From contig CAWKIF010000124.1 of the NCBI GenBank assembly GCA_963849485.1, forward strand, positions 12,200 to 76,199: a stretch of 64,000 nt of DNA. The letters are read 5' to 3'. Made by a program: the position numbers and the translations under genes. Below, piece by piece: positions 17,366-25,669 of the stretch. The notes beneath the pieces were generated by a model, which was not told where the DNA came from, ran no database searches, and was given only the letters and a program-made list of their open reading frames with translations. Source of the stretch: CAVTWJ01 sp963849485. Its GTDB lineage: Bacteria; Oederibacteriota; Muellerivitia; Muellerivitales; Muellerivitaceae. Every line of letters begins with the position of its first letter. The first letter of the stretch is position 1.

Positions 17366-17731
17366 ATGTTAAAAATCGAAGCCATTATCCGTCCCGAAAG
17401 GCTGGAGCCGGTCTGCGCGAAATTGAAGCGGGTGGGTTACCCGGGAATGATGGTGATGGAAATGGAAGGCCATGGGCGCCAGGGCGGCCTTCATTCCCAT
17501 TGGCCTCCCGACATGCGGGTTAATTTTTTGCCCAAGGTCAGAATAGAAATCGTGGTGGAAAACAAGGACCAGGCCAAAGTCATTAAGGCCATCCTTTCGG
17601 CCGCCAAGACCGGGGAGGAAGGGGACGGCAAGATTTTCATCACGGATATCAAGGATGCCATCCGGATCCGCACAGGAGAAAGGGGCGTGAGCGCCCTTTC
17701 CTTGGAGAAAAGCTTATCCTTGAAAAACTAG
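17366..17731 (+). CDS. PII-family protein 2 (T-loop without Tyr51)
   Basis: A 121-residue PII protein with the normal fold signatures ('MLKIEAIIRP', 'TGEEGDGKIFI', 'AIRIRTGERG' with both arginines). Its T-loop is one residue shorter than in copy 1 and reads 'GRQGGLHSHWPPDMRVNF': Lys40 is Gly and Tyr51 is missing. Uridylylation at the classical site is therefore impossible, and the partner-binding surface is different, with two His and a Trp. The ATG at 17366 has ACGGAG upstream. Confidence 0.88.
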   Translation: MLKIEAIIRPERLEPVCAKLKRVGYPGMMVMEMEGHGRQGGLHSHWPPDMRVNFLPKVRIEIVVENKDQAKVIKAILSAAKTGEEGDGKIFITDIKDAIRIRTGERGVSALSLEKSLSLKN

Positions 17732-17805
17732 AAGTTTCAGGGCCGGTTGGATAATAAAAATCTTTGCTTATGTACAAAATGACCGTAATTTTTTAGTTTT
17801 CGATT

Positions 17806-17902
17806 CTTCCCCCCTCTGAAAGAGGGGGATTCAGGGGGAGTTAGTTTTGAGGTGTCATACGACAAAGGCTAATACCCCCCCTTTTTCAAAGGGGGGAATA
17901 AC
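17806..17902. repeat. Pyrimidine/purine palindromic repeat pair
   Basis: Two C-run/G-run hairpins, CCCCCCTCTGAAAGAGGGGG (near 17810-17829) and CCCCCCCTTTTTCAAAGGGG (near 17875-17896), with flanks TCAGGGGGAGTTAG and CTAATACC that can also pair. This type of C/G-run repeat is common between genes in many bacteria. The surrounding 279-bp gap between PII genes 2 and 3 holds nothing else that I can identify. Confidence 0.65.
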
Positions 17903-18010
17903 TTTGCAAACAGTGGATAGCGATTCGTATTTGCCGAACCGCAATAAATAACGGTCGCTTTGTGTATAAGCATGTAAAAATCGAAATCCTATCGAATAAG
18001 AGGTTTGTAA

Positions 18011-18346
18011 ATGAAACGAATTGAGGCGATCGTCCGGCCCAACGCCTTAAGGGCCGTATTGGAAAGTTTGGAAGCCATCGGATATCCGGGTGTGACGGTC
18101 CAGGAAGCCCAAGGGCATGGGACGCAAAAAGGCGCCACAGACATCTACCGCAGTCAAAGCGTCGAGGGGCTCCTCCCCAAATTGGTGGTTTCCATGGTGG
18201 TGGAAGACAACCTGGTGGAAAAAACCATTGATTCCATCGTCAAGGCCGCGCGTAAGGGTGAAATCGGGGATGGGAAGATTTTTGTTTATTCGGTCGTGGA
18301 CGCGGTTCGGATACGCACGGGCGATAGGGGCAAGGCCGCACTTTGA
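18011..18346 (+). CDS. PII-family protein 3 (T-loop without Tyr51)
   Basis: A 111-residue PII protein ('MKRIEAIVRP', 'KGEIGDGKIFVYSV', 'AVRIRTGDRG'), similar in length to E. coli GlnB. The T-loop 'GTQKGATDIYRSQSVEGLLPK' keeps Lys40 and Tyr46 but is one residue short and has no Tyr51. Both nucleotide-site arginines are present. An AAGAGG site precedes the ATG at 18011. With the two preceding genes it forms a tandem family whose members differ mainly in the T-loop, the part that contacts targets. Confidence 0.88.
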   Translation: MKRIEAIVRPNALRAVLESLEAIGYPGVTVQEAQGHGTQKGATDIYRSQSVEGLLPKLVVSMVVEDNLVEKTIDSIVKAARKGEIGDGKIFVYSVVDAVRIRTGDRGKAAL

Positions 18347-18425
18347 TTTAGCTGACAGTCCGCAGCTCGCAGTTCGCGGGAAAATCTTTAAAAGCCTAAC
18401 TGCCAACTGCGTACTATGTTTTCCT
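18347..18425. repeat. GCAGTCCGCAG-type repeat
   Basis: The stretch GACAGTCCGCAGCTCGCAGT (about 18353-18372) is shared with 58376-58412 upstream of kdpA (CTCGCAGTCCGCAGTTCGCAG). A partly complementary segment (CTGCCAACTGCG) follows near 18399. It lies between convergent genes, so it may act as a bidirectional stop. Confidence 0.5.
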
Positions 18426-18455
18426 GCGAATGGCTAACCATTACAAAGTGATCAA

Positions 18456-18872
18456 TTATCCCTCCGGTTGTTTCCCGCTGAGGATCCACACGTATAACCC
18501 GTATCCCAGAATGGCGGCCACCAGCAAAGGGCCGCATAGGAGTTTCACATCCTCCCAGTTGCCCATCATACTTACCGCCCGGGTCCATATATTCCAATGA
18601 CCGGGAATCCTTCTCCAAAAGGCGGTGATAAAAAAAACGCTCCCAAGCATGACTAACATGTCGTACATATAGAGGGGACGTTCCTGCCTTTCGAATAGAT
18701 GGAAAATAAAATCCGACGCCAGAAATACCGGGAGTACCGACAACGTTGTGAAAAGCCCATAGACCAATGTGTTTGGCAGGGAAGAACACCATAAATAATC
18801 TACGGTTCCCTTGGCGGCCAAGTAAAAAATATCAAAACAAGCGAACCGGACGAAAACTTTCAAGAGATACAT
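18456..18872 (-). CDS. Small integral membrane protein of unknown function
   Basis: A 138-residue hydrophobic protein with about four membrane segments: near residues 5-25, 35-55 ('YGLFTTLSVLPVFLASDFIF'), 65-85 ('MYDMLVMLGSVFFITAFW') and 112-130 ('GPLLVAAILGYGLYVWIL'). I do not recognise the family. GGAAAGG stands six bases before ATG 18872, which supports translation; an in-frame TTG at 18887 is less likely. It is divergent from the HTH-DUF1232 gene at 19118, and TAAT/TAAC repeats occupy the shared upstream region. Confidence 0.55.
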   Translation of the reverse strand: MYLLKVFVRFACFDIFYLAAKGTVDYLWCSSLPNTLVYGLFTTLSVLPVFLASDFIFHLFERQERPLYMYDMLVMLGSVFFITAFWRRIPGHWNIWTRAVSMMGNWEDVKLLCGPLLVAAILGYGLYVWILSGKQPEG

Positions 18873-18980
18873 CGGGAACCTTTCCAATCAAAAATACTCG
18901 CCTCGTGACGATTCATCCTAGTGCGCCGCCTGGCGTTTGAACAACCGGATTATATTTTTTTCCCGCAAGAGAAATGTTTT

Positions 18981-19111
18981 TAATACTTTCCTAATTTTTC
19001 ACCCGCCTGATGCCGCCTTATTGAAATTAACATTTGTTAATTTACATTAATATTTTCCTAACGTTTCCCGCCAACTTCTAACAGCAACCTAACGCGCGCC
19101 CGCAGTACACT
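18981..19111 (+). promoter_or_regulatory. Third TAAC/TAAT repeat array and -10-like box
   Basis: Cores at 18981 and 18992 (11 bp apart), 19048 and 19059 (11), and 19079 and 19090 (11), with 20 bp between the last two pairs and extra TAAC/TAAT at 19028 and 19038. A TACACT at 19106 lies 16 bp after the last core, as in the array at 15934. The predicted transcription start falls at or next to the ATG at 19118. The array is less regular than those at 15231 and 15934. Confidence 0.55.
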
Positions 19112-19117
19112 TCCGCC

Positions 19118-19753
19118 ATGAATAATTCACATTTGTTAATTTTGATGCGCGAGACGAAACTTTCGCCCGAGCAATTGGCGAAGAGACTGGGGATCTCCAA
19201 CATGTCCATCCGCCGCTGGATGAAAAATTCTCCGAACGCGAAGGTAACGGCGATCTACGAAAAGACGGTTTGGGACGCCGTCTACCAGATGGTCGCGGAG
19301 GGAATGCTTTCACCCGAATCAGCTTTCGTCCGGAAGGCCGTGAAGGAAAGCCAGCGGTTTTATTTCAGGGCCGCCATCAAGAGCCTGGGCTTCAAGGGGA
19401 CGACGCGGGGAAAAGCGAAGTTCTCGGTGAATTCCATCATGAAGGGGCTTTCCGAGATCGGGGCCCAGGAAGGGCACCAAACGGTCGTGGAAAAGGATAA
19501 AAAGAAAATCAATTCATTCATCAGGCTGGGACGGGATTGGAAAGAAAGAATCACCGCCTTGATGAAAGTGACCGCCAGTCAAAGCCTTTCCGAAAGGGAC
19601 AAGCTCGTGGCCTATGGGGCGTTGTTTTACCTGCTCTGCCCGCTGGACATGATCCCGGATAACGTTCCGGTGTTTGGGATGATGGACGATTACTGCGTGC
19701 TGGGTTTGGCGGCTGCGCATTACGCCGAAAAACACAAAATTCTGTTCGGGTGA
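19118..19753 (+). CDS. HTH - DUF1232 (YkvA-like) fusion protein
   Basis: A 211-residue protein. Residues about 10-40 ('ETKLSPEQLAKRLGISNMSIRRWMK') are a Cro/C1-type helix-turn-helix. Residues about 155-205 are a DUF1232/YkvA segment ('SERDKLVAYGALFYLLCPLDMIPDNVPVFG', then 'DDYCVLGLAAAHY'), usually a small membrane-associated domain. The middle third is basic and unassigned. No ribosome site precedes ATG 19118, and the promoter implied by the upstream array would give a leaderless mRNA; an internal ATG at 19145 is the alternative start. It is followed after 7 bp by the efflux genes, so it may be their regulator. Confidence 0.65.
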   Translation: MNNSHLLILMRETKLSPEQLAKRLGISNMSIRRWMKNSPNAKVTAIYEKTVWDAVYQMVAEGMLSPESAFVRKAVKESQRFYFRAAIKSLGFKGTTRGKAKFSVNSIMKGLSEIGAQEGHQTVVEKDKKKINSFIRLGRDWKERITALMKVTASQSLSERDKLVAYGALFYLLCPLDMIPDNVPVFGMMDDYCVLGLAAAHYAEKHKILFG

Positions 19754-19760
19754 GTGGACC

Positions 19761-21038
19761 ATGAAAAAAATTCTATTTGGACTCAGCTTTACGATTTGGG
19801 GCTTGGCCTGCGGGGCCGGCGCCCAAGCCTTGACTCTGGAGCAGGCCATCCGGGCCACCTGGGAGAATTCGTCCCAGTTGCAGGCCCAAAAGGCCCTGGC
19901 GGGAATCTATTCGGACGATACCTGGAGGCGGTTTGTGCCCGCGGAACCCAGCTTTTCCTATACGGACGACTACAGCGAAACCTTTTATACCTTGGGGCTT
20001 TCCCTGACCTACCCCTTCCCCTTGAAGAGCATCATCATGAACCAGCTGGACTGCGCAAACGCCGAACAACAAAGGTTCGAACTCACCGCCCAAAAATACG
20101 ATTTGGCGGTCGCCATCGCCCAGGCTTACATGAACGGCGCCACCGCCCAGGCCATGATCGAGTTCCAGAGGCAGAACGTGCAGGACCTGGAAACCATCAC
20201 CGAGGCTATCCGCCTCCAATACGTGCATGGGCAGTCCAACCAGACCCAAAAGATCAGCGCCGAACTGCAGTTGACCCAGGCCCAAAGGGATCTCAAGACC
20301 GCCCAGGACCAACTGTCGACGGCCGTGGAATTGTACGCCCGGCTCATGAAAATTCCCCCCGTCCAGGTGACGGGTTTCGAATTGCCGGAGGACGTCCCTC
20401 CCTCCATCATCCGTGAATTGGGTGACCGAACTTCCGGGCAATTAAGGGATAAGGCCAATGTGGACGTGAATGAGGCCACCCGGGCCACCGGATTTTGGAA
20501 CCAGTTTCCGGACCCGACTTTCAGCTTCAACAAGGATTACTACAACCCCAACAACTCGATTGTGCCTTTAAACGACAGTCCCACCCAGCAGCCCAGTGAC
20601 TATAACTGGACCATTTCCTTTACCCTCCCCATCCTGTTTCCCGTGCACGAGGTGGCGGAAGCCCAGCGCACCGAGAACCAGGGGGTCGTCGCCCGGGAAC
20701 AGGCCAAATTGCAGTTGATCCAGGACAACTCGGCCCAGGAGGCTGGGGTGCTCGATTACAAGCGCAGTGTGGCCCGGTTCCGCCAATTGCATGACCGGGA
20801 CCTGCTCCTGGCCGAGACCATGAGACAGGCCGCGGTGGAGGCCTATAAAAGAGGCCAGCTCCATTTCGCGGACCTGATGCTGGCCCGGCAGACCTACGCC
20901 AGCCTGAAGACCGAGGATATCCAGATCCGCCAGGAAATCGTCACCGCTCACCTGGCCGGATTAAGGGAATTATCGAAGAACCCTGAAACCGACGCTTCCA
21001 TTCAAACGCAATCCATCCCGGCTAACAACAACCCTTAA
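19761..21038 (+). CDS. TolC/CusC-family outer-membrane efflux protein
   Basis: A 425-residue protein with a signal peptide ('LFGLSFTIWGLACGAGAQA') and the two repeated TolC-type coiled-coil/beta units: 'LTLEQAIRATWENSSQLQAQKA' and later 'QLTQAQRDLKTAQDQLSTAVEL', then 'FADLMLARQTYASLKTEDIQ'. It should form the outer-membrane duct of the pump whose adaptor and inner-membrane parts follow. The start lies 7 bp after the HTH-DUF1232 gene. The frame continues open for 81 codons beyond the TAA at 21036 (see the next entry), so the protein may once have been, or may still be, about 506 residues. Confidence 0.85.
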   Translation: MKKILFGLSFTIWGLACGAGAQALTLEQAIRATWENSSQLQAQKALAGIYSDDTWRRFVPAEPSFSYTDDYSETFYTLGLSLTYPFPLKSIIMNQLDCANAEQQRFELTAQKYDLAVAIAQAYMNGATAQAMIEFQRQNVQDLETITEAIRLQYVHGQSNQTQKISAELQLTQAQRDLKTAQDQLSTAVELYARLMKIPPVQVTGFELPEDVPPSIIRELGDRTSGQLRDKANVDVNEATRATGFWNQFPDPTFSFNKDYYNPNNSIVPLNDSPTQQPSDYNWTISFTLPILFPVHEVAEAQRTENQGVVAREQAKLQLIQDNSAQEAGVLDYKRSVARFRQLHDRDLLLAETMRQAAVEAYKRGQLHFADLMLARQTYASLKTEDIQIRQEIVTAHLAGLRELSKNPETDASIQTQSIPANNNP

Positions 21039-21284
21039 GTCTCCTCCGCGGCTGGGCCCGCTTCAACGAATCCAACCGCAACAGCGGTTCCGGCGCCCGT
21101 TCATCTATTGGGCGCGCCGGACGTAACCGGTGAAATTCCGGGCTCAAAACAGGATGTAAAACCCGCGGCCGAACCAGCCGCGAAAGAAAACCCAACAGAC
21201 GAGGGCGAAACCAGTCAAGCCATCCCCCTGGCGACGCCCACGGCAGGAATAACGGCCGGGGATGACTCAAAAGAAACAAAGTAA
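21039..21284 (+). other. In-frame Ala/Pro/Thr-rich tail after the TolC-like stop codon
   Basis: Directly after the TAA at 21036-21038 the same frame stays open for 81 codons up to TAA 21282. It reads as a plausible polypeptide rich in Ala, Pro, Thr, Gly and Glu ('AAGPASTNPTATAVPAPV', 'VKPAAEPAAKENPTDEGE'). The tail ends 27 bp before the next gene. This fits a recent nonsense mutation, a sequence error or read-through; there is no start codon with a ribosome site of its own. Confidence 0.55.
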
Positions 21285-21311
21285 GTCTATTTTTAAGGAG
21301 AGGTGACGAAA

Positions 21312-22265
21312 ATGAAAACACTACAAGCAATCCTGCTGGCGGGGACATTGGCGATCGGAGCCAGGGCCTGGGCCAATGAATACCAATGGGCCAAGGTGAT
21401 GGCTGGGGAAGAAACGACGGGAATCCGAACGACGGGAAAGATCATTCCCCAGGCGGGAGCCTTGAAGAGCCTGTCGGCCAATACCCAGGGCCGGATCATT
21501 TCCGTCCTCAAGAAAGAAGGGGACGAGGTCGAGCCGGGCGACCCGATCTTCCTGGTCAACGACTCGGAATGCGAGGCCTTGGCCGAAGAAAAGCTTTTGG
21601 CCAAGAAAAACGGCGTCGAGGACCTGATCAAAGCGGCCAACCAGCGGGAAAAGGAATTGGGCGTCAAGGTGGAACAAGGCAAGTACGAGATCGTCTCACT
21701 CTATAAGGGGGTGATCCTCCAAAACCTCGTCAGCGCGGGGACCATCTACAGCCAGGGCCAGCCCCTGGTCAATATCCTGGATATGCACCGTCTCACGGTG
21801 GAATTGGATTTCGCGGAAAAATACGTTTCCGACCTGCACCGGGGCCAGAAGGTCGCCTTCCAGCTGGCTTCCGATTCACAGACTTCCTACAACTCGACCA
21901 TCGAAACCATCGTTCCCACGATCGACCCCAACCAGCGCACCACCATCGTCCGGCTGAAGCCAGTGGCCCTGCCCGCCGAAATCAACCTTTCCGAGCTGGT
22001 TTACGGCGTGGTCCAGACCGGGGCGAGCGTACCCATCCTGAAGGTTCCTTCCACCGCCCTGGTTTTCAACCATGACAAGCAATATGTCATGAAGGGCGAC
22101 GAGAAAAACCCGGTGGCGGTGGAGGTCCAGGTGGTCAACGAGACGGATGACCTGAGTTCGGTGCGGCCCGTGAACCCCGGCGAACTTAAAGATGGGGACA
22201 TGGTCGCCAGCGACGGGGGCATTTACCTGTGGGCCAAGGTTAACGGCATCTACGGCGGCGGCTGA
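21312..22265 (+). CDS. Periplasmic adaptor (CusB/CzcB-like membrane fusion protein)
   Basis: A 317-residue exported protein (signal 'LQAILLAGTLAIGARAWA'). It has the split biotinyl-lipoyl motif of RND adaptors: 'TQGRIISVLKKEGDEVEPGDPIFLV' and, after a short helix, 'YKGVILQNLVSAGTIYSQGQPLVNILDM', followed by beta-barrel and membrane-proximal segments. It is shorter than CusB (about 400) and lacks its metal-binding N-terminus and most of the alpha-hairpin. The ATG at 21312 has AAGGAGAGG 11 nt upstream; the GTG at 21303 is too close to that site. It should link the TolC-like duct with the RND pump. Confidence 0.85.
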   Translation: MKTLQAILLAGTLAIGARAWANEYQWAKVMAGEETTGIRTTGKIIPQAGALKSLSANTQGRIISVLKKEGDEVEPGDPIFLVNDSECEALAEEKLLAKKNGVEDLIKAANQREKELGVKVEQGKYEIVSLYKGVILQNLVSAGTIYSQGQPLVNILDMHRLTVELDFAEKYVSDLHRGQKVAFQLASDSQTSYNSTIETIVPTIDPNQRTTIVRLKPVALPAEINLSELVYGVVQTGASVPILKVPSTALVFNHDKQYVMKGDEKNPVAVEVQVVNETDDLSSVRPVNPGELKDGDMVASDGGIYLWAKVNGIYGGG

Positions 22266-22354
22266 ACCGAAATAAATCCACCACCAAGGCACCAAGAAAG
22301 GCAATAAGGGTAAACCCGCAAATTTAACTAAGAGTCTCTAACAAAACCTATTGA

Positions 22355-22462
22355 ACCGCCAAGACGCAAAGGACGCCAAGAAAGACAAAAACTTATCAGG
22401 TTTTAAGGGTTTTAAACTTTTATTACCTTAGTTGTTCTTGGCGTCCTTTGCGTCTTGGCGGT
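22355..22462. repeat. Dispersed palindromic repeat with perfect 28-bp arms
   Basis: The arms at 22355-22382 and 22435-22462 are perfect reverse complements (ACCGCCAAGACGCAAAGGAC followed by GCCAAGAA), separated by 52 bp of A/T-rich spacer. A shorter related fragment (CACCACCAAGGCACCAAGAA) lies at about 22277-22299. The 244-bp gap between adaptor and pump genes is mostly this element, so the transcript would carry a large hairpin between the two. Confidence 0.9.
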
Positions 22463-22509
22463 GAATAAGCTTTTTTCGGGATGACGGACAAAGCGTAAAA
22501 GGATCTAAC

Positions 22510-25500
22510 ATGGTAAAACTCATATTGAAATGGATGCAGTTTCAACGGGAAGCCTTCGTGCTGTTTCTCTTCCTCTTGATGGGCATCATCGGCTACGGGG
22601 CCTACGTCGCCTTCAACAGCGAGATCATGGCCTTTCCCGAGTTCACCAACGTCCAATTCAACATCAATACCCAATGGCCCGGCCACGCGGCGGAGGAAAT
22701 CGAGCGGCTGGTCACCATCCCCCTGGAAACGGTCACCCGGAGCGTGCCGGGGGTGATCAATTCCACATCCCTTTCCGAGTTTGGCTTGAGCGTCATCCTT
22801 TTGACCTTTTCCGACGACACCCCCAACTGGAAGGCCCGAAGCGATACGGCCCAGTACATGACTAATGCCAGCTTACCTTCGGGTGTTTCACCCAGTATCT
22901 CGACCGATACCACTCCCCTGGGGCAGATCATGCGTTTTTCACTGGTGGGTAACCTCCCGCCGGATGAGATGCGCATGATCGCGGACTGGCAGGTCCAGCG
23001 GTACCTTTTGACAGTCCCGGGCGTTTCCGACGTTGAGACATTTGGGGGTCCCACCCGTACGATTGAGATCAAGGTGGATATACCCCGGATGCAATCCCTG
23101 GGGCTCAGCATCGCCCAAATCGCGCAGAACCTGGGCGCCAACCACCAGAACGCGGGCGGGGATTTCATCAGCCACGGCGACGAGATGTACATCGTGCGGT
23201 CCATCGGGCTTTACCAGGACCCCATGGACCTGGAGAACGCGGTCATCGCCACCCAGGGCAACACCCCTATCCGCATCAAGGATATCGGGTCGGTGGTCAT
23301 GAGCCACCATGTCCGCCTGGGGCAAACCGGGCGGGACCATGACGACGACGTGGTGAGGTCCATGGTCAACCTGAGGGTCGGGGCCAATACCATGGAAACC
23401 CTGGCCGGTCTGCACAAGAAGATCAACGAACTAAACGACCATATCCTTCCCAAGGGCTGCAAGATCGACATTTATTACGACCGGGGCGACCTGATCCACC
23501 GAAGCAGCCGCACGGTTTTCCACAACGTCATCTTCGGGATTATCCTCGTTTGTACGCTTTTGATATTGGGGTTCGGAATCCAATATTGGGCCATGTCGGC
23601 GGGGGTGGCCTTAATCATCCCCTTCGCGCTTTTGGTGGCCTTCGTTGGCTTGCATATCTGCGGCTACAACCCCAACCTGATTTCATTAGGCGCGGTGGAC
23701 TTTGGCATCATCGTGGAGACGGCGGTTTTCGGGGCCGAGGCCCTGGCCGTGTCCCTCGCCCGACAAAAAAGGAAGGATGACGAGGCCAACGCCCTGGCCT
23801 TGTCCGAGGTTTTGGGCCCGGCTCTCCTTTGCGCCTTCCTGCTCCTGATCGCCTTTATCCCCATATTGAGCCTACAACGCATCGAAGGACGCATCTTCCG
23901 TCCCCTGGGGATCACCCTGGTTTCGGCTTTGGTCGGGGGGCAATTGGGCGCCTTTATCTTTCTCCCCCTGGCCGCGTCCTGGGCGCCTATCGGGCCTAAA
24001 CCCACCAAATCGGACGCGGTTTTCCATTGGATACTGGAACGCTGTAACCGGGTCATGCTTTGGTTCAACAAGTTCAAATACATCGGATGGATCGCGGGGG
24101 CCATCATCGCTGCCCTTCTTATCGCCATCAATTGGGGTATGGGAACGGAATTTTTACCCACGATGAACGAGGGCAATATTTGGCTCCGCGTCAGCGCCCC
24201 GCCCACCATTTCGCGGGAAAAGTCGATACAACTGGCTCATGAGATACGGGAAAGAATCCTACGGATTAAAGAGGTTAAATCGGTGGTTTCCCAGACCGGC
24301 CGCCCCGATGACGGGAGCGATATTAGCGGTTTTGATACGCTGGAGTTCCAAATCGATCTGGGTGATCCGGAAGAATGGAAAAGCGCTGATTCGATCGAGG
24401 GGTTCGTGAAACTGATCCGGGAACAGGAAAAAGACATCGAGGGCTGCGATTTTTACTATTCCCAGTACATCAAGGACAACGTGGACGAGGCCATTACCGG
24501 GGTCATGGGAGAGCTGGCTCTCAAGATCCATGGCCCGGACCTGAAAGTTTTGAGAAGCCTGGCGGACCAGTGTGAGGAAATCATTTCAAAGACGCCAGGG
24601 GCCACGGATGTGGGTGAGGAGGACATCTTCCAGCAGCCGGAACTGCAGTATGTGATGGACCGGGACAAGATGGACAGTTATGGCATTCAGGTTTCACAAG
24701 CGGAGGATGTCCTCTCCTCGGCGCTTTCGGGCAAATGGGCAGCCCAGATGGTGGACCAGCAGGGCCGTTACGTGGATATTCTGGTTAAGCCGAAACTGCC
24801 CAGCCCCATTACGCAGAACGTTTTGAATTCCATTCCCCTCCTAGCGCCCGGTGGCGGGGAGATACCTTTGGGCGAAGTGACCCAGGCCAAGGTGGTCGAG
24901 GGTGTGTCGCATATCTATCGGGAAGAAGGTGAGCGACGCGTCGCGGCCAAGTGCTCGGTGCGGGGAAGGGCGGTCGTGGAATTCGTCAAGGAAGCCGACG
25001 ACAAAATCAAACAGCAGGTCAAGCTTCCCCCGAAATACTGGTATTACTGGTCGGGGACATTCGAGAACGCCAAAAGGGCCAGCCGTCAATTATCCATCAT
25101 TGTGCCGATTTGCATCCTGGCCATGATCATCATCATGTACACCTGGTTCAAGGACTGGCGGCTCCTGGCGATCTTGCTTTGGGAAATACCATTCGCCACC
25201 ATAGGCGGCTTGGCGGCCTTGCGGATGGCCGGTTTGAACCTAAGCATCTCGGCGGCGGCGGGGGGCATCATCCGTATCGGGGTGTCCTTCCTGACGGGCA
25301 TGATGATCATATCGGCCTTCGTCAAGACACGGGACGCCTCCAAGGCATTGATGGAAAAGGGCCGTAGCATCCTGATCTCCAACGGGGTGGCCATCATCGG
25401 CCTCTTGCCGGCGGCCCTGTCCCATGCCATCGGTTCGGAGACGGCCAGGCCCTTCGCGGTGGCGATTTTGGGGGGGTTGGCAGCCTCCATGACCCTCAGC

Positions 25501-25572
25501 CTGACCCTTCTTCCGGTCTTCTTAAAGAGGATCGAGAAGTACTATAAAAAACCAAAGCCCGAGGAAGAATAA
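22510..25572 (+). CDS. RND efflux pump, heavy-metal (CusA/CzcA) type
   Basis: A 1020-residue inner-membrane transporter with the two-fold RND architecture: TM1 near residues 15-35, two large periplasmic loops, and TM clusters near 335-540 and 860-1010. The central helix carries the heavy-metal-RND motif 'GAVDFGIIVETAVFGAEA': Asp397 and Glu410 match the conserved acidic residues, while the Asp of the usual 'DFGIIVDGAV' is Glu403. Tripartite partners are encoded just upstream. The probable substrate is a metal cation or cationic compound; methionine-based specificity as in CusA cannot be established by reading. A terminator follows at 25621. Confidence 0.88.
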   Translation: MVKLILKWMQFQREAFVLFLFLLMGIIGYGAYVAFNSEIMAFPEFTNVQFNINTQWPGHAAEEIERLVTIPLETVTRSVPGVINSTSLSEFGLSVILLTFSDDTPNWKARSDTAQYMTNASLPSGVSPSISTDTTPLGQIMRFSLVGNLPPDEMRMIADWQVQRYLLTVPGVSDVETFGGPTRTIEIKVDIPRMQSLGLSIAQIAQNLGANHQNAGGDFISHGDEMYIVRSIGLYQDPMDLENAVIATQGNTPIRIKDIGSVVMSHHVRLGQTGRDHDDDVVRSMVNLRVGANTMETLAGLHKKINELNDHILPKGCKIDIYYDRGDLIHRSSRTVFHNVIFGIILVCTLLILGFGIQYWAMSAGVALIIPFALLVAFVGLHICGYNPNLISLGAVDFGIIVETAVFGAEALAVSLARQKRKDDEANALALSEVLGPALLCAFLLLIAFIPILSLQRIEGRIFRPLGITLVSALVGGQLGAFIFLPLAASWAPIGPKPTKSDAVFHWILERCNRVMLWFNKFKYIGWIAGAIIAALLIAINWGMGTEFLPTMNEGNIWLRVSAPPTISREKSIQLAHEIRERILRIKEVKSVVSQTGRPDDGSDISGFDTLEFQIDLGDPEEWKSADSIEGFVKLIREQEKDIEGCDFYYSQYIKDNVDEAITGVMGELALKIHGPDLKVLRSLADQCEEIISKTPGATDVGEEDIFQQPELQYVMDRDKMDSYGIQVSQAEDVLSSALSGKWAAQMVDQQGRYVDILVKPKLPSPITQNVLNSIPLLAPGGGEIPLGEVTQAKVVEGVSHIYREEGERRVAAKCSVRGRAVVEFVKEADDKIKQQVKLPPKYWYYWSGTFENAKRASRQLSIIVPICILAMIIIMYTWFKDWRLLAILLWEIPFATIGGLAALRMAGLNLSISAAAGGIIRIGVSFLTGMMIISAFVKTRDASKALMEKGRSILISNGVAIIGLLPAALSHAIGSETARPFAVAILGGLAASMTLSLTLLPVFLKRIEKYYKKPKPEEE

Positions 25573-25620
25573 AAGGATCCGAATTGGGCGTTCCAGGGGA
25601 GGGTAAGGGAAGTAGTAATT

Positions 25621-25668
25621 AAGCCCTGATTTAGCTTTCGTTAAAAAAAGCCAAATCAGGGCTTTTCT
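25621..25668 (+). terminator. Rho-independent terminator after the RND operon
   Basis: AAGCCCTGATTT (25621-25632) pairs perfectly with AAATCAGGGCTT (25653-25664), followed by a T-rich tract. Inner bases (AGCTTT with AAAAAGC) extend the hairpin. The A-run in the loop and T-run after it suggest use from either side, but no gene ends on the right. Confidence 0.85.
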
Positions 25669-25669
25669 T

